Shown here piece by piece: positions 48,326 through 59,262 of a stretch of 64,000 nt of DNA. Every line of letters starts with the position of its first letter. The first letter of the stretch is position 1. The stretch spans positions 1-64,000 of the forward strand of contig RECG01000008.1 of the NCBI GenBank assembly GCA_007692425.1, written 5' to 3'. The notes under the pieces are model-generated. The model ran no database searches. It was not told the DNA's origin and saw only the letters and a list, made by a program, of their open reading frames with translations. A program made the position numbers and the translations under genes. The stretch comes from Acholeplasmataceae bacterium. Its GTDB lineage: Bacteria; Bacillota_I; Bacilli_A; Acholeplasmatales; Acholeplasmataceae.

Positions 48326-49342
48326 TCATTTGATGAACATCGCGTCGCCGAAGGAAAAGAAACGGTACGCATGACTGATGGCTTCCTGATAAGCCGTTTT
48401 GACGAACGCCGTTCCGGCGAAGGCTGAGACGAGCATGATCAAGGTCGACTTCGGCAAATGGAAATTCGTAATCAGGCGGTCGGTGACCTTGAAACGGTAA
48501 CCGGGATAAATGAAGATGCCGGTTTCAAAGGTGCCGGGTTGAAACGTCTTGTCATGATTGCTTTCAAGCGTCCGCACCGTCGTGGTGCCGACGCAGGTGA
48601 TGCGTCTCTTTTCCGCAACCGCGGCATCAAGCCTCGCTGCGGCTTCTTTTGAAAGCGTGTAAGTCTCTTCATGCATGTGATGGTCTTCGACCCTTGTCGC
48701 CGTCACCGGCTTGAAGGTGCCCAGTCCGACATGCAGGGTGATGGCGATGATGTCGACGCCTTTGGCTTTCAACCGGTCAAGCAGGTCCGGGGTGAAATGC
48801 AATCCCGCGGTCGGTGCGGCCGCACTGCCCGCTTCTTTCGCATAGACGGTCTGATAGCGTGCGGGATCCTTGAGGGTCGCCGTGATGTAGGGCGGCAGCG
48901 GCATGGTCCCGAGTTGTTCAAGCCGTTCGATCAACAGTCCGTCATAATCGAGCCTGAAATGGCGGATGCCTGCTTCAAAGACGGTCATGCAAGTCATCCT
49001 TAACTGGTCGTCCATACGGATGACAGTGCCTTCCTTGACGCGTCTGGCCGGTTTGACGAGCGCTTCCCAGATGTCTTTTTCAATGGCTTTGAGCAACAAT
49101 ACCTCGATGACAGCACCGGTCCCGTCCTTGAGGCCGTAGAGCCTGGCCGGAATGACTTTGGTGTCATTGATGACGAGGACGTCGCCCTTGTCAAACTCGG
49201 TTGTGATGTCATAGAAATGGCGATGGTCGATGGCCTGTGTCAGGCGGTCAAGAACCAATAGTTTGGCATGGTCACGCTTGTCGCTCGGATGTTGGGCAAT
49301 CAGTTTCTTCGGTAGATGGAAATCAAAATCGCTGACGTTCAT
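48326..49342 (-). CDS. queA: S-adenosylmethionine:tRNA ribosyltransferase-isomerase
   Basis: [52 protein letters not shown]. Confidence 0.93.
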   Translation of the reverse strand: MNVSDFDFHLPKKLIAQHPSDKRDHAKLLVLDRLTQAIDHRHFYDITTEFDKGDVLVINDTKVIPARLYGLKDGTGAVIEVLLLKAIEKDIWEALVKPARRVKEGTVIRMDDQLRMTCMTVFEAGIRHFRLDYDGLLIERLEQLGTMPLPPYITATLKDPARYQTVYAKEAGSAAAPTAGLHFTPDLLDRLKAKGVDIIAITLHVGLGTFKPVTATRVEDHHMHEETYTLSKEAAARLDAAVAEKRRITCVGTTTVRTLESNHDKTFQPGTFETGIFIYPGYRFKVTDRLITNFHLPKSTLIMLVSAFAGTAFVKTAYQEAISHAYRFFSFGDAMFIK

Positions 49343-50349
49343 GTGTCCAAAAGCCCCTTGTAATACTTGATGCCGAGCGCTTGATAAGCCTTTTCGGTGG
49401 CCACACGGCCACGCGGCGTACGCTTGATGTAGGCTTCCTGCATCAAAAAGGGCTCATAGACGTCTTCGACCGTGGTGATCTCTTCACTGATGGTGGCGGC
49501 GATCGACTCGATGCCGACCGGTCCGCCGGCAAACTTCTCGACGATGCTCCGTAAGTAATTGTAATCGGTCCGGTCAAGACCGTTATGGTCGATGCCGAGC
49601 TTGCCAAGGGCATGGTCGGTAATCTCGTTCGTGATGGTGCCGTCACCGATGATTTCGGCGAAATCGCGCACCCGTCTGAACAGACGGTTGGCGATCCTGG
49701 GCGTGCCGCGGCTGCGTTTGGCCAATGCCAGGACGGCGTCTTCCTTGATCTCGGTTTGATAGACGCGGGCGGTCCGCCTGACAATCTGTTCGAGTTCGGC
49801 ATCGGTGTAATAGTTCAGACGCAGCACCACGCCGAAACGCTCACGCAGCGGCGGTGACAAGTCACCGAAGCGGGTCGTCGCGCCGATCAACGTAAAAGGT
49901 GGCAGGTCGATACGGATCGACCGTGATTCGTGGTCCTTGCCGATGACGATGTCCAAGACATAATCCTCCATCGCCGCATAAAGCACCTCTTCGACAAAGC
50001 GGGGCAGGCGGTGGATTTCATCGATAAAAAGCACGTCACCGGGTGACAACGCGCTCAACACAGCGGCTAAATCACCACTGCGTTCAATCGCTGGTCCCGA
50101 GGTGATACGGATATGGACGCCCAGTTCATGGGCGATGATCTGGGCGAGCGTCGTCTTGCCCAGTCCCGGCGGACCGTAGAGCAAGATATGGTCGAGTGCT
50201 TCTTTCCGTTTTAAAGCAGCCTTGATGTAAACATCAAGCATTTCCTTGATATCGTGTTGCCCCACATATTGGTCAAGCGTCTGGGGGCGTAAAGTCTGGT
50301 CCTCGTCTTCTTTCAAGGACATCGCGGTGACAATCCGTTCCTTGTCCAT
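49339..50349 (-). CDS. ruvB: Holliday junction DNA helicase RuvB
   Basis: [58 protein letters not shown]. Confidence 0.95.
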   Translation of the reverse strand: MDKERIVTAMSLKEDEDQTLRPQTLDQYVGQHDIKEMLDVYIKAALKRKEALDHILLYGPPGLGKTTLAQIIAHELGVHIRITSGPAIERSGDLAAVLSALSPGDVLFIDEIHRLPRFVEEVLYAAMEDYVLDIVIGKDHESRSIRIDLPPFTLIGATTRFGDLSPPLRERFGVVLRLNYYTDAELEQIVRRTARVYQTEIKEDAVLALAKRSRGTPRIANRLFRRVRDFAEIIGDGTITNEITDHALGKLGIDHNGLDRTDYNYLRSIVEKFAGGPVGIESIAATISEEITTVEDVYEPFLMQEAYIKRTPRGRVATEKAYQALGIKYYKGLLDT

Positions 50350-50356
50350 GGTCCAC

Positions 50357-50908
50357 CTACTTCAACAAGAGCTGCAAGGCAGCCTTGATCATCGTTTCGA
50401 CCGGTTGGTCCTGGTCGATTTTCTTCATCACTTTGCGTACTTCCGCACGTGAGTAGCCGAGGGCCAGCAAGGCGGCCTCGACATCATTGGTCTGGGTCGG
50501 CAGCAACTCATCGGTTTCCACGAGCCGCCCCTTGAGATCCAAAATGATCTGCTGGGCGCTTTTCAGGCCGATGCCGGGAAACTTGGTCAGGTATTTGGCA
50601 TTGCCTGATTCAATCGCGAAGATGGTGTCATCGACGGCATCGCTGGCCAAAATGGAAAGGGCGCTCTTCGGCCCGATGCCGGAGACGCCGATCAGACGGA
50701 TGAACAGTTCCTTGCTTTCCGTGGTCTTGAAACCGTAAAGGTGGTTGACATCCTCGCGCACATGGTGGTACGTGTGGACGACAAGCCGTTCCTGCAGATG
50801 ATATGCATAAGGGTTCGGGACCAGTATATGATAGCCGACCCCGTTGTTTTCCAAGATGATGTGATTCGGTCTTATGACCGTTACCACGCCCTCGATGTAC
50901 GCATACAT
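50357..50908 (-). CDS. ruvA: Holliday junction DNA helicase subunit RuvA
   Basis: [62 protein letters not shown]. Confidence 0.93.
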   Translation of the reverse strand: MYAYIEGVVTVIRPNHIILENNGVGYHILVPNPYAYHLQERLVVHTYHHVREDVNHLYGFKTTESKELFIRLIGVSGIGPKSALSILASDAVDDTIFAIESGNAKYLTKFPGIGLKSAQQIILDLKGRLVETDELLPTQTNDVEAALLALGYSRAEVRKVMKKIDQDQPVETMIKAALQLLLK

Positions 50909-50989
50909 GCCATCAACTCCAAACTGAATCATGCTTAGTTATCATTATATCATTTTTTGCCCTGTGGCGCTATCATTTACCTTGATTAT

Positions 50990-50997
50990 GATATAAT
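50990..50997 (+). promoter_or_regulatory. Extended -10 promoter of coiled-coil gene
   Basis: TGATATAAT ending ~10 nt before GTG/ATG start region. Confidence 0.5.
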
Positions 50998-51009
50998 TGT
51001 CTTAAGGTG

Positions 51010-54000
51010 ATGGTTATCCAAAAGTTCGAGTATTTGAAAACATTTGAACAAGACCTCAAACAGCAGCTCGGCAGTGACAAGAAATACCTGCCCGTCGCGA
51101 GACGATGGGCGGCGCTTTTACGTGCCGTCAATCCGATGATCAATCAGACGGAGAACACGCTCAAGACGCTCAAGGAAGATGCCGATCATGACAACCTGCT
51201 CTTGAACCGCAGTTACCTCGAATTTGTTGAAAACAGCCAACGTTCCTTCAAGGTTTTACTCGATAAGAACCAAGAAGAAATCGAGAAAAGCCTTGAACGC
51301 AAGCAAGCCAAGAACCACACCTTGAACCAACGCTACAAAGAACAACTCAAACAGCTTGACGCCAAGTTGGAAAAAGCTGAATCGACGCATCAGGAAGGTC
51401 TTCACAAGGCGGAAATGGTGCTCAAGCGGGAACTCGCTGTCATCCAGAAGACGATGCTTCAGATCCGCAACACCCATCAGGAAAACACGACCGCCATCGA
51501 AGCGGAAAAGAAAGTCACCCTTGACAACCTCGATGCCCGCTATGCATCTGAACGAAAACAACTTGAAGAAGCTTATGAAGTCTTCAAGGAAGACATCGCC
51601 GCCGACCGCCTGGTCATCCAGGAGGAAGGACAGGCCACGGCCGCCGCCAATGACGAGACGTATTTGTTGATCAAGAACACCTACAACGAACTCTCGATCC
51701 AGTTCAACAAGAAAATCAGCGGCTTGAAAAAGGCCCACAACCGTGCCTTGGCCGAGATTGAAAAGTCCTTTCAGGCGAAACACAAGCCGCTTGAAAAGGA
51801 CATCGAGCAGATTCGCCGGTCCTATGAGGACAACAAGACGAAGATCGAAACCGGACACGCCCAAAAAATCATCGATCTCAACACTGCCTTCGAACAACAA
51901 AAAGAGTCATATGAAGCCAAAAAGGCTCGTATCATCCATGAATCAGGCGAAGCCGTCACACTGCTAAACTCAAAACTGTCCGCCTACCGCGAAGGCGTCA
52001 TCAAAGACAAACTCGAGACTTCCAAAGCGATGCGCGACGAGATGAAATCGATCGCCCCCGGACCGGACCGCGACCGGATGAACCACCAACTGACCAAAAA
52101 GCTCAACAGTTTTGACAACGAACTCAACAAGCAGATCCTCAGAACCCAGAAAGACATCCTGGTCAAGCAGCGTGAGATGCAGCGCAAGCTTTTTCAACAC
52201 GACCAGGAGCATTTGCAGAAAACCAATGAGTGGCGCTTGCGACACAAACTTTTGGAATACAGTAAAAAACACGAACAAAACACGCTTGACATGCGTTACA
52301 AACTGAGCATGACCGTCCACCAGCACCGATTAAAACTGCTCGAGACGGACTTTGCCCACCACAAGGACCTGCTGCTGCTGGTCCATAACAACGACGCCCT
52401 CAAGCTTGAAACGCAAGTCTACCTGGCGGCTGCCGTCCAGGAACGCGATTTGAACACGCTTGCCAATGACGCCCACCTTGACATCGCCGGTGTCCGTCAT
52501 CTCGAGGCCGAACTCGATCATAAGCTCAAACAAAAAGCGCTTGCCCATGACCATGCACTCGCCCTTCTGAAACACAAATATGATGACGACCAGCAAGTCC
52601 TCAACATCACCATCCAGCTCGAAATCGAAAAAGAAAAGATGAAACGCGACTACGGGCTCAAGGAACAGGAACTGCGTCTTGAGATGAACCAGCGCATCCG
52701 CGACAAGACCGCACTCATGCTTGAAGACGCCCTCAACCAGGAGGAAGCCCGTCTCGATACCGAACGGACGTTGTTGTTGATCGGTTTGAACCATGAACAG
52801 GACCTGGTCAGGGAGGAAGCCGAACGTGAGGCCGACAAGCGTCGCTTCTTGTCCAACGAGGGCCGTTTTCGCATGCAACAACGGCTGTCCAACGAAAAAG
52901 CGGGCCGTTTTTTGAAAGTCTACCGGCTCGAACTCGAACTGATGCAGACCCAGTCCGAGACCTTCATGGCCCTCATGCATCTTCTGCACGGGCAACGCCT
53001 GTCTTTCAAGAACATCGTCAATGACCTTTATGTCCTGCCTTCCCATCCCGAGGACTTCAAAGCCGTTTTGAACCTGATCAACGATTTATTGGAAAAACTG
53101 GAAATATCGACGCTTGAACTGATCACCTTCTATCAGACACTGGATGAAACGTTCTTCAAGCGTAAGATCGATGATCTGACCAGCTACAAGTACATGCTCA
53201 AGCATGAAGACATGATGAACCTTTTTGACACCGAAATCAAAAAGGTCCAGGACCAGAAGGCCGCCATGCTCGACATCATTAACCAGATGGAAGGCAGCAT
53301 GCTCATGCTGCAGACCAATCTGGAAAAAGAACAGGCCTTCATCGCCCAGCTTTTGAAAATCAACCAGGGCATCAAGGACCAGGAAATCAAAAGCAAGGAC
53401 CGGAGCGCGGACATCAAGGAAAACCTCAAACTCATCAGCAACCACGAGCACGAGGTCAAACGCATCCAGGGCGAGCGTCAACGTCTTGAGAAAGAGATCA
53501 ACGCCCGTCACCGCCAGATCGTGCCGCTCAACCGCGCACTTGACAAGCTTGATCTCAGGCAACAGCGCGCCAAAAGCAAGTTAGACCTTGAAAAGCACCG
53601 CGAGGCCGCTTTCTTCCACCGTTATCTCAACAAGAGCCAGATCATTTACAAGAAACTTGCCAGAAGCTTGAAAGCCCACACCCGTGCCACCACCCAGGCC
53701 TACCGCCTGTTGACCAACGAGGTCTATGTCACGGACACCTTCCTCGCCCAGATCACGAAGACCATCGACAAGGCCGACCGGCAATATGAAACCCAGCTGA
53801 TCGGCACCCAGCAGGCCCTGTTGGACCTGATGCGTGCCTTCTACCGTCAAAACGAACAGGAGCAGCGTGCCATCATGCAAGGTTTCCAGGCTTCGACACA
53901 TCGTTTGATCAAGAGCCTGAACCATGATTATGAAAACACCGAAAAGCTCCATGAGGCCCATGCCAAGGAAGCACTGCTCCAAAAAGACCGCCAAACCCGG

Positions 54001-54618
54001 GAACACCAGGACAAACTGACCAAGAAACTGGAACTGATCAAGGTCACCCACCAGAAACACATGGCCATCAAGCAACGTCAGTTGAAAGCGACCGAAGACG
54101 ACATCACTGAAAACAACCGCCAGCTGACCCAGGAACTGACCTTGCTCAACGACAACCAGACTGCGGTTGCCGCCCAGTATGAAAGCGAGCACCAGGTCAA
54201 GACCGGCCAGATGACAGACGCCTATGACAAGACACGTCATCACAACGAGGCCGCCTGGCAAGCATTGGTCAAGAACCTCGAATCACTGCGTGAATCACTG
54301 GCCAACAAGAACCAGGTGTTATTAAACCGTTATGAAGCCCAGCATGAAAAGGTCGTCGCCGCCTTGAAACAAAAGGAAGAACAGCATTTCCAATCCGAAC
54401 AGAAAGCCAAGGAGACAAACGCGCTTCGTCACACCCAGGACGATGAGATGCTGGCCAGACTGGCCGACAAGCTTGAAGCCGAACTGAAAACCATGCATAA
54501 CCATTACAAGCGGTATGTGCAGGAGACGACCAAGGCCCAGGCGCGGATGCTGAAAAAAGAAACGCGGATGCTGAAGAAGAGCCAGCGCTTCAAACTGAAG
54601 ATGCTTGATCTGAACTGA
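51010..54618 (+). CDS. Giant (~1200 aa) coiled-coil protein of unknown function
   Basis: Uninterrupted ORF (GTG 51007 or ATG 51010), extreme K/E/Q/L/R composition with heptad-like spacing. Confidence 0.87.
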   Translation: MVIQKFEYLKTFEQDLKQQLGSDKKYLPVARRWAALLRAVNPMINQTENTLKTLKEDADHDNLLLNRSYLEFVENSQRSFKVLLDKNQEEIEKSLERKQAKNHTLNQRYKEQLKQLDAKLEKAESTHQEGLHKAEMVLKRELAVIQKTMLQIRNTHQENTTAIEAEKKVTLDNLDARYASERKQLEEAYEVFKEDIAADRLVIQEEGQATAAANDETYLLIKNTYNELSIQFNKKISGLKKAHNRALAEIEKSFQAKHKPLEKDIEQIRRSYEDNKTKIETGHAQKIIDLNTAFEQQKESYEAKKARIIHESGEAVTLLNSKLSAYREGVIKDKLETSKAMRDEMKSIAPGPDRDRMNHQLTKKLNSFDNELNKQILRTQKDILVKQREMQRKLFQHDQEHLQKTNEWRLRHKLLEYSKKHEQNTLDMRYKLSMTVHQHRLKLLETDFAHHKDLLLLVHNNDALKLETQVYLAAAVQERDLNTLANDAHLDIAGVRHLEAELDHKLKQKALAHDHALALLKHKYDDDQQVLNITIQLEIEKEKMKRDYGLKEQELRLEMNQRIRDKTALMLEDALNQEEARLDTERTLLLIGLNHEQDLVREEAEREADKRRFLSNEGRFRMQQRLSNEKAGRFLKVYRLELELMQTQSETFMALMHLLHGQRLSFKNIVNDLYVLPSHPEDFKAVLNLINDLLEKLEISTLELITFYQTLDETFFKRKIDDLTSYKYMLKHEDMMNLFDTEIKKVQDQKAAMLDIINQMEGSMLMLQTNLEKEQAFIAQLLKINQGIKDQEIKSKDRSADIKENLKLISNHEHEVKRIQGERQRLEKEINARHRQIVPLNRALDKLDLRQQRAKSKLDLEKHREAAFFHRYLNKSQIIYKKLARSLKAHTRATTQAYRLLTNEVYVTDTFLAQITKTIDKADRQYETQLIGTQQALLDLMRAFYRQNEQEQRAIMQGFQASTHRLIKSLNHDYENTEKLHEAHAKEALLQKDRQTREHQDKLTKKLELIKVTHQKHMAIKQRQLKATEDDITENNRQLTQELTLLNDNQTAVAAQYESEHQVKTGQMTDAYDKTRHHNEAAWQALVKNLESLRESLANKNQVLLNRYEAQHEKVVAALKQKEEQHFQSEQKAKETNALRHTQDDEMLARLADKLEAELKTMHNHYKRYVQETTKAQARMLKKETRMLKKSQRFKLKMLDLN

Positions 54619-54629
54619 TGATCAACGAA

Positions 54630-54663
54630 AAGGCAAGCCCCTTTTGAAAGGGTTTGCCTTTTT
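54630..54663. terminator. Terminator between convergent coiled-coil gene and obg
   Basis: AAGGCAAGCCC-CTTTTGAAA-GGGTTTGCCTT-TTT. Confidence 0.75.
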
Positions 54664-55918
54664 ATTCAATGAATTCGAATTCATACTCGAAAATGCGGAT
54701 GACATCACCATGTCTGGCACCTTTCGCCCTGAGGGCCTCATCCACGCCCAGACCACGCAACTGCCTGGCAAAACGCTTGACTGCCTCGTCCTTGGTGAAA
54801 TCGGTCCTTTCAAAAAGCAGTCTGAGTTTCTCGCCGGACAGTTCATAGATACCATCCTTGATCTCGACTGTGAAAGCAGGTCCCTCATCTTCAAAACGGT
54901 AGATGGCTTCATCAGGTGCCGGCGGCTCGATCTTCGGCGCCTTTTGCAAGGCTTCAAGCAAGGTCCGCATGAGTGGCATGACATCCTTCTTTTGCGCGGC
55001 CGAGATGACATGGAGCGTGGTGTCACCAAGTTGACGACGCAAGGTTTCAAGTGTCTGATCGACACCAGGCAGGTCGATCTTGTTGGCGACCACGACCTGT
55101 GGTCGTTCAAGCAATGCCTCATCATACATCTCAAGTTCATGGTTGATGTCAAGATAGTCCTGATAAGGATCTTCCCGGCTCAAATCCAGCATATGCAAGA
55201 ATACCCGGCAGCGCTCGATGTGACGCAAGAAACGGATGCCGAGTCCATGCCCCTGATGGGCATTCTCGATCAGTCCGGGCAGGTCTGCCATGACAAACGC
55301 GTCATCACCGATCTCGACCATGCCCAGATTAGGCTGGAGGGTCGTAAAGGGATAGTCTGCGATCTTTGGTCTGGCATTCGAGACGACCGAGACGAGTGTT
55401 GACTTGCCGACGCTCGGATAACCGATGATGCCGACATCGGCCAGCACCTTGAGTTCGACCACTATCGTTCTTGATTCACCGGGATCGCCTTTTTCGGCGA
55501 TGTTCGGTGCCGGATTTTTCGCGGTCGCGAACGCGATGTTCCCGCGTCCGCCCTTGCCGCCTTTGGCGACGACCAGTTCTTCACCATGCCGGGTGACCTC
55601 GCCGATGACAGATTGCTTGCCTTCGGTATGGACAATGGTGCCCAAAGGCACCCTGACATATTCCTGGGGGGCGTTCTTGCCATGCATGCCTTTTGACATG
55701 CCGTTGACGCCGGGCTTGGCCTTGATGTGGCGCCGGTAGCGCAAATCAAAAAGAGTCGACCTGCCTTCGTCACCGACAAAGATGACCGCACCGCCATGTC
55801 CGCCGTTGCCGCCGGAAGGTCCGCCGAATTCAACGTACTTCTCACGCCTGAAAGAGGCCATGCCGTTGCCGCCCTTGCCACCTTGCACATCGATTTTGAT
55901 TTCGTCGACAAACATCAT
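54662..55918 (-). CDS. obg: GTPase Obg/CgtA with C-terminal OCT-like domain
   Basis: GGKGGNGMASFRREKYVEFGGPSGGNGGHGG, GYPSVGKSTLVSVVSNA, ADLPGLIENAHQG. Confidence 0.95.
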   Translation of the reverse strand: MMFVDEIKIDVQGGKGGNGMASFRREKYVEFGGPSGGNGGHGGAVIFVGDEGRSTLFDLRYRRHIKAKPGVNGMSKGMHGKNAPQEYVRVPLGTIVHTEGKQSVIGEVTRHGEELVVAKGGKGGRGNIAFATAKNPAPNIAEKGDPGESRTIVVELKVLADVGIIGYPSVGKSTLVSVVSNARPKIADYPFTTLQPNLGMVEIGDDAFVMADLPGLIENAHQGHGLGIRFLRHIERCRVFLHMLDLSREDPYQDYLDINHELEMYDEALLERPQVVVANKIDLPGVDQTLETLRRQLGDTTLHVISAAQKKDVMPLMRTLLEALQKAPKIEPPAPDEAIYRFEDEGPAFTVEIKDGIYELSGEKLRLLFERTDFTKDEAVKRFARQLRGLGVDEALRAKGARHGDVIRIFEYEFEFIE

Positions 55919-55956
55919 CCCACCTCGTTTCCGGCGTCAAAAAAAGGATAACTGGG

Positions 55957-56235
55957 TTATCCTTCGTAAACGGACACTTGCGTGCGGTCCCTGCCTTTGC
56001 GCTCAAATTTGATGATGCCTGTGGCTGTGGCGAAAAGCGTGTCGTCTCCACCGCGTCTGACATTCTGGCCTGGATGGACCTTCGTGCCACGCTGGCGGTA
56101 GATGATCGAGCCGGCGGTTGCATATTGACCGTCTGAAAGTTTCGCGCCGAGACGCTTGGATTGGGAATCGCGACCGTTACGTGACGAACCCACACCTTTT
56201 TTTGATGCGAATAACTGTAAGTGTAATTGGAGCAT
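55957..56235 (-). CDS. rpmA: 50S ribosomal protein L27 with Prp-type N-terminal presequence
   Basis: [37 protein letters not shown]. Confidence 0.95.
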   Translation of the reverse strand: MLQLHLQLFASKKGVGSSRNGRDSQSKRLGAKLSDGQYATAGSIIYRQRGTKVHPGQNVRRGGDDTLFATATGIIKFERKGRDRTQVSVYEG

Positions 56236-56238
56236 TAG

Positions 56239-56556
56239 TTATTCCTCCTTTCGGTATCTGACAAAATCAGGATATTGTCTGTATAAATCAATGAAGGCAT
56301 GTTCCAGGTTTCTCAAAAGTCCGTCGACCACCGGATCGATGGTCTTGACCTTCAACTTGAAATGTCCTTCTTCCACGCTGGATACCACCTTGGCATCCAA
56401 TCCAAGTTGCTCAAGCGCATTGACCGTGATGATGATCGCGGTCGAGGCACCGGCACAGACGATGTCTTTGCCGTAAGCCTTTGCCTGGGCATGGCCGGTG
56501 ACGGTGATCACATCGAGATGACCGTCCCGGTACGCAAATGTGGACTCGATCATGGT
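56239..56556 (-). CDS. prp: Ribosomal-processing cysteine protease Prp
   Basis: VTGHAQAKAYGKDIVCAGASTAIIITVNALE; located between L21 and L27 genes. Confidence 0.88.
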   Translation of the reverse strand, partial: TMIESTFAYRDGHLDVITVTGHAQAKAYGKDIVCAGASTAIIITVNALEQLGLDAKVVSSVEEGHFKLKVKTIDPVVDGLLRNLEHAFIDLYRQYPDFVRYRKEE

Positions 56557-56557
56557 C

Positions 56558-56866
56558 TTAAGCCAGGATCTGTTCGACCACAAGCTTGGTATAAGCCTGG
56601 CGATGGCCCTGCTTCTTGCGGTAGTTCTTCCGGCGCTTGTACTTGAAGACGATGATCTTCTTGCCACGGCCGTGCTTGATGACTTTGGCCACGACTTTGG
56701 CGCCGATGACATTAGGCGTGCCGATCAAGACCTTCTCGCCCCCGACCATCAACACGTCGTCAAATGTGAATGATTCACCTTCGGCGACATCAAGCCGTTC
56801 GACATAGATTTCCTGGCCTTCGCTGACGCGCACCTGCTTACCGCCGGTCTGAATGACTGCGTACAT
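56558..56866 (-). CDS. rplU: 50S ribosomal protein L21
   Basis: [25 protein letters not shown]...[16 protein letters not shown]. Confidence 0.95.
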   Translation of the reverse strand: MYAVIQTGGKQVRVSEGQEIYVERLDVAEGESFTFDDVLMVGGEKVLIGTPNVIGAKVVAKVIKHGRGKKIIVFKYKRRKNYRKKQGHRQAYTKLVVEQILA

Positions 56867-56949
56867 TGTTGCTTCCTCCTTTTTTTTGATTGAAGACACA
56901 CTATCAAGGTAGCCGTCAGGCGTTTGAAACCTTTCCCATGTGGTACAAC
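56867..56949 (-). promoter_or_regulatory. L21 leader RNA (autoregulatory leader of rplU-prp-rpmA)
   Basis: UUGUACCACAUGGGAAAGGUUUCAAACGCCUGACGGCUACCUUGAUAGUGUGUC, resembling the Firmicute L21 leader. Confidence 0.7.
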
Positions 56950-56955
56950 AAAGAT

Positions 56956-56984
56956 ATTTTAACGCAGTTAAGGGCAAATGTCAA
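56956..56984 (-). promoter_or_regulatory. rplU promoter
   Basis: Minus strand TTGACA-17-TAAAAT. Confidence 0.75.
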
Positions 56985-57070
56985 TCAAATGATGTCACAA
57001 AACGCAAAAAGGACGTCAACCAGCCGGATCATCAAAAAAAACAACCGGACGGACCGGTTGTTTGATTGGC

Positions 57071-58081
57071 TTAACGTTTGCCTTGGTCGTAGATCTGACC
57101 GAGCGCCTTCGGCGCACGACTCGTCTTCGAGAAGATGGCGAGCACGACCAGGGTGGCGACATAAGGTGTCATCCTGAAGAAGGTCGCCGGGATGCCGAGA
57201 TCACGCAGGAAGGGAATATTGAGATAATACTGCCCAAGCACACGCATCAAGGCGAAGAATACGGCTGCCAACGCCACCATGTGCGGTTTCCAGTTACCGA
57301 AAATGAGCACGGCGATGGCCAGAAAGCCCAGTCCTTCAACGGTCGGTGCATACTCGGTTGACGTGCTGATCGTGTAAAAGACACCGCCGATACCGGCCAG
57401 CATGCCGGACACCGCGACCGCGAAAAAGCGGTAACGGTAGATATTGATGCCGAGCGAGTCGGCCGCATGCGGGTTTTCACCGCAGGCCCGCAGACGCAGA
57501 CCGATGCGGGTCCGGTACATGATGATGATCGTTGCCGTCAAAATCAAGATCCCGACGATCAGGCCTAGATACATCTGCCTGAAAAAGATATCGCCAATGA
57601 AGGGGATGCGCCCCAGTCCCGGGAACTCCCGGATGATGAAACGCGACGTGTAACCGACTTGCGATCCGCCGGTCGGACGACCGTCCGGATGCGTCTGGGT
57701 CGTGCGCGCGACAAAGACGACAAACGAGACCGCCAGCAGATTAAGCGCGGTCGCACTGATGATCTGGTCTGATTTCATGTAGACCGAGGCGTAGCCATGC
57801 AACATGGCGAACGCACCACCAGTCAAGGCACCGACCAGCATGGCGATCAGATAGATGGCCTGCCGGTCCCAGCGGATGCCCCAGAGCATCATGTCCCAGG
57901 CGGTGTTGCGTTCGACGAACTGGACCGCCCAGATGCCGAAGAAACCGCCAAACAGCATCAAGCCTTCGAGCGCGATGTTGGTCACACCGCTTCGTTCCGA
58001 AAACAAGCCTCCCAAGGCGACGATCATCAGGGGAACGGCGACCCGCAAGGTCGCCTGCATGACTTCGTAAAAGACGGTCAT
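57071..58081 (-). CDS. Nucleoside ABC transporter permease (YufQ/NupQ-like)
   Basis: GGLFSERSGVTNIALEGLMLFGGFF. Confidence 0.87.
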   Translation of the reverse strand: MTVFYEVMQATLRVAVPLMIVALGGLFSERSGVTNIALEGLMLFGGFFGIWAVQFVERNTAWDMMLWGIRWDRQAIYLIAMLVGALTGGAFAMLHGYASVYMKSDQIISATALNLLAVSFVVFVARTTQTHPDGRPTGGSQVGYTSRFIIREFPGLGRIPFIGDIFFRQMYLGLIVGILILTATIIIMYRTRIGLRLRACGENPHAADSLGINIYRYRFFAVAVSGMLAGIGGVFYTISTSTEYAPTVEGLGFLAIAVLIFGNWKPHMVALAAVFFALMRVLGQYYLNIPFLRDLGIPATFFRMTPYVATLVVLAIFSKTSRAPKALGQIYDQGKR

Positions 58082-59262
58082 GACGACACCTCCCCTTGTT
58101 TCTTCTCCTTACGGGCGGCGCGCCAGGCGGCGAAATCCTTGCGATAACGTCTGAAAATCAATTGCAGGGAAACCGAAATGGCCGTCGTGTAGATGATCAC
58201 ACCGATGATGATGTTGGCGATCTCGGGCACGAAATGCGGCTGCATGAAGACGCCACCTTGTTTGATGTGGCTTAAAAAGATGCCGGCGATGATCGCACCG
58301 ATTGGCTCACCAAGGCCCAAGAGGGCGACGGAAATCCCTTCAAAGCCTTCCATGAACAAGGCGATCGTGGTCGGGATTGTTTTGCCGTAATTGGTATAAA
58401 GCACACCGCCGGCCATCCCGGCGATCGCCCCGGAAATGCCCATTGACAAGACGACATTGCGTTTCGTGTTCATGCCGGCGTACTTGCTTCCTTCCATCGA
58501 GAATCCGGAGGCCCGCAACTGGAAACCGAGCGTGGTCTTGTATAAGACGATATGGACGATGATGCCAAGCGCGACGGCAAACAAGAAACCGATGGTGAGC
58601 TGCGAGGTCGCTCCTAGAAAGCCCCTGAACAAATGGGGGATTTGCGCGGAGCGCTGGATGTTGCGTGAAGCACCCTGGGTGAACTCGTTCCAGATGTTCT
58701 GGATGATGAGATAGACCACGAGGTTGGCGGCAATCCAGTTGAGCATGATGGATGAGACAACCTCATGGACGTTGCGATACGCTTTCAACAGACCGGGGAT
58801 GAGTCCCCAGACCATGCCGGCCAGGCAGGCAAAGAAAATCGCCACCATCCAATGCCAGGGTGCGGGAATGTTCCATAAGATACCGATATGGGCGGTCACG
58901 TAGGCCGCCACCATCATTTGTCCTGACGCACCGATGTTGAACAAGCCGGTGCGAAAGGCAAAGACGACGGCGAGTCCGGTGAAGATGATCGCGGTAGAAT
59001 GATGAAGCATTGCCGAGAAGCCACGGATACCAAAAGAGAAACCACCCATCAAGAGACGGGAGAATCCCCAGATGGCGCGTTCCGGATTGAAGATGAGCAT
59101 GACGATGATGCCGGCGAACAGGCCGACCGCGACGGCGATCAGACTCGGCTGGATCTTGATGAATGCCCGTGTCAAACCACGGCGGAACGCCTGCCTGACT
59201 TTCGGCATTGCGGTTTTGAATCCTTGCCAGACTTTCAGAAGCCATGTCTTCACTTTTTTCAT
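58078..59262 (-). CDS. Nucleoside ABC transporter permease (YufP/NupP-like)
   Basis: AFRTGLFNIGASGQMMVAAYV, GLIPGLLKAYRNVHEVVSSIMLNWIA. Confidence 0.87.
   Translation of the reverse strand: MKKVKTWLLKVWQGFKTAMPKVRQAFRRGLTRAFIKIQPSLIAVAVGLFAGIIVMLIFNPERAIWGFSRLLMGGFSFGIRGFSAMLHHSTAIIFTGLAVVFAFRTGLFNIGASGQMMVAAYVTAHIGILWNIPAPWHWMVAIFFACLAGMVWGLIPGLLKAYRNVHEVVSSIMLNWIAANLVVYLIIQNIWNEFTQGASRNIQRSAQIPHLFRGFLGATSQLTIGFLFAVALGIIVHIVLYKTTLGFQLRASGFSMEGSKYAGMNTKRNVVLSMGISGAIAGMAGGVLYTNYGKTIPTTIALFMEGFEGISVALLGLGEPIGAIIAGIFLSHIKQGGVFMQPHFVPEIANIIIGVIIYTTAISVSLQLIFRRYRKDFAAWRAARKEKKQGEVSS

Noticed and set aside
51256-51900. 214-aa minus-strand ORF inside the coiled-coil gene (and similar 238/226/158-aa antisense ORFs)
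   Set aside because: Shadow ORFs created by codon bias opposite a long K/E-rich gene; no family resemblance.
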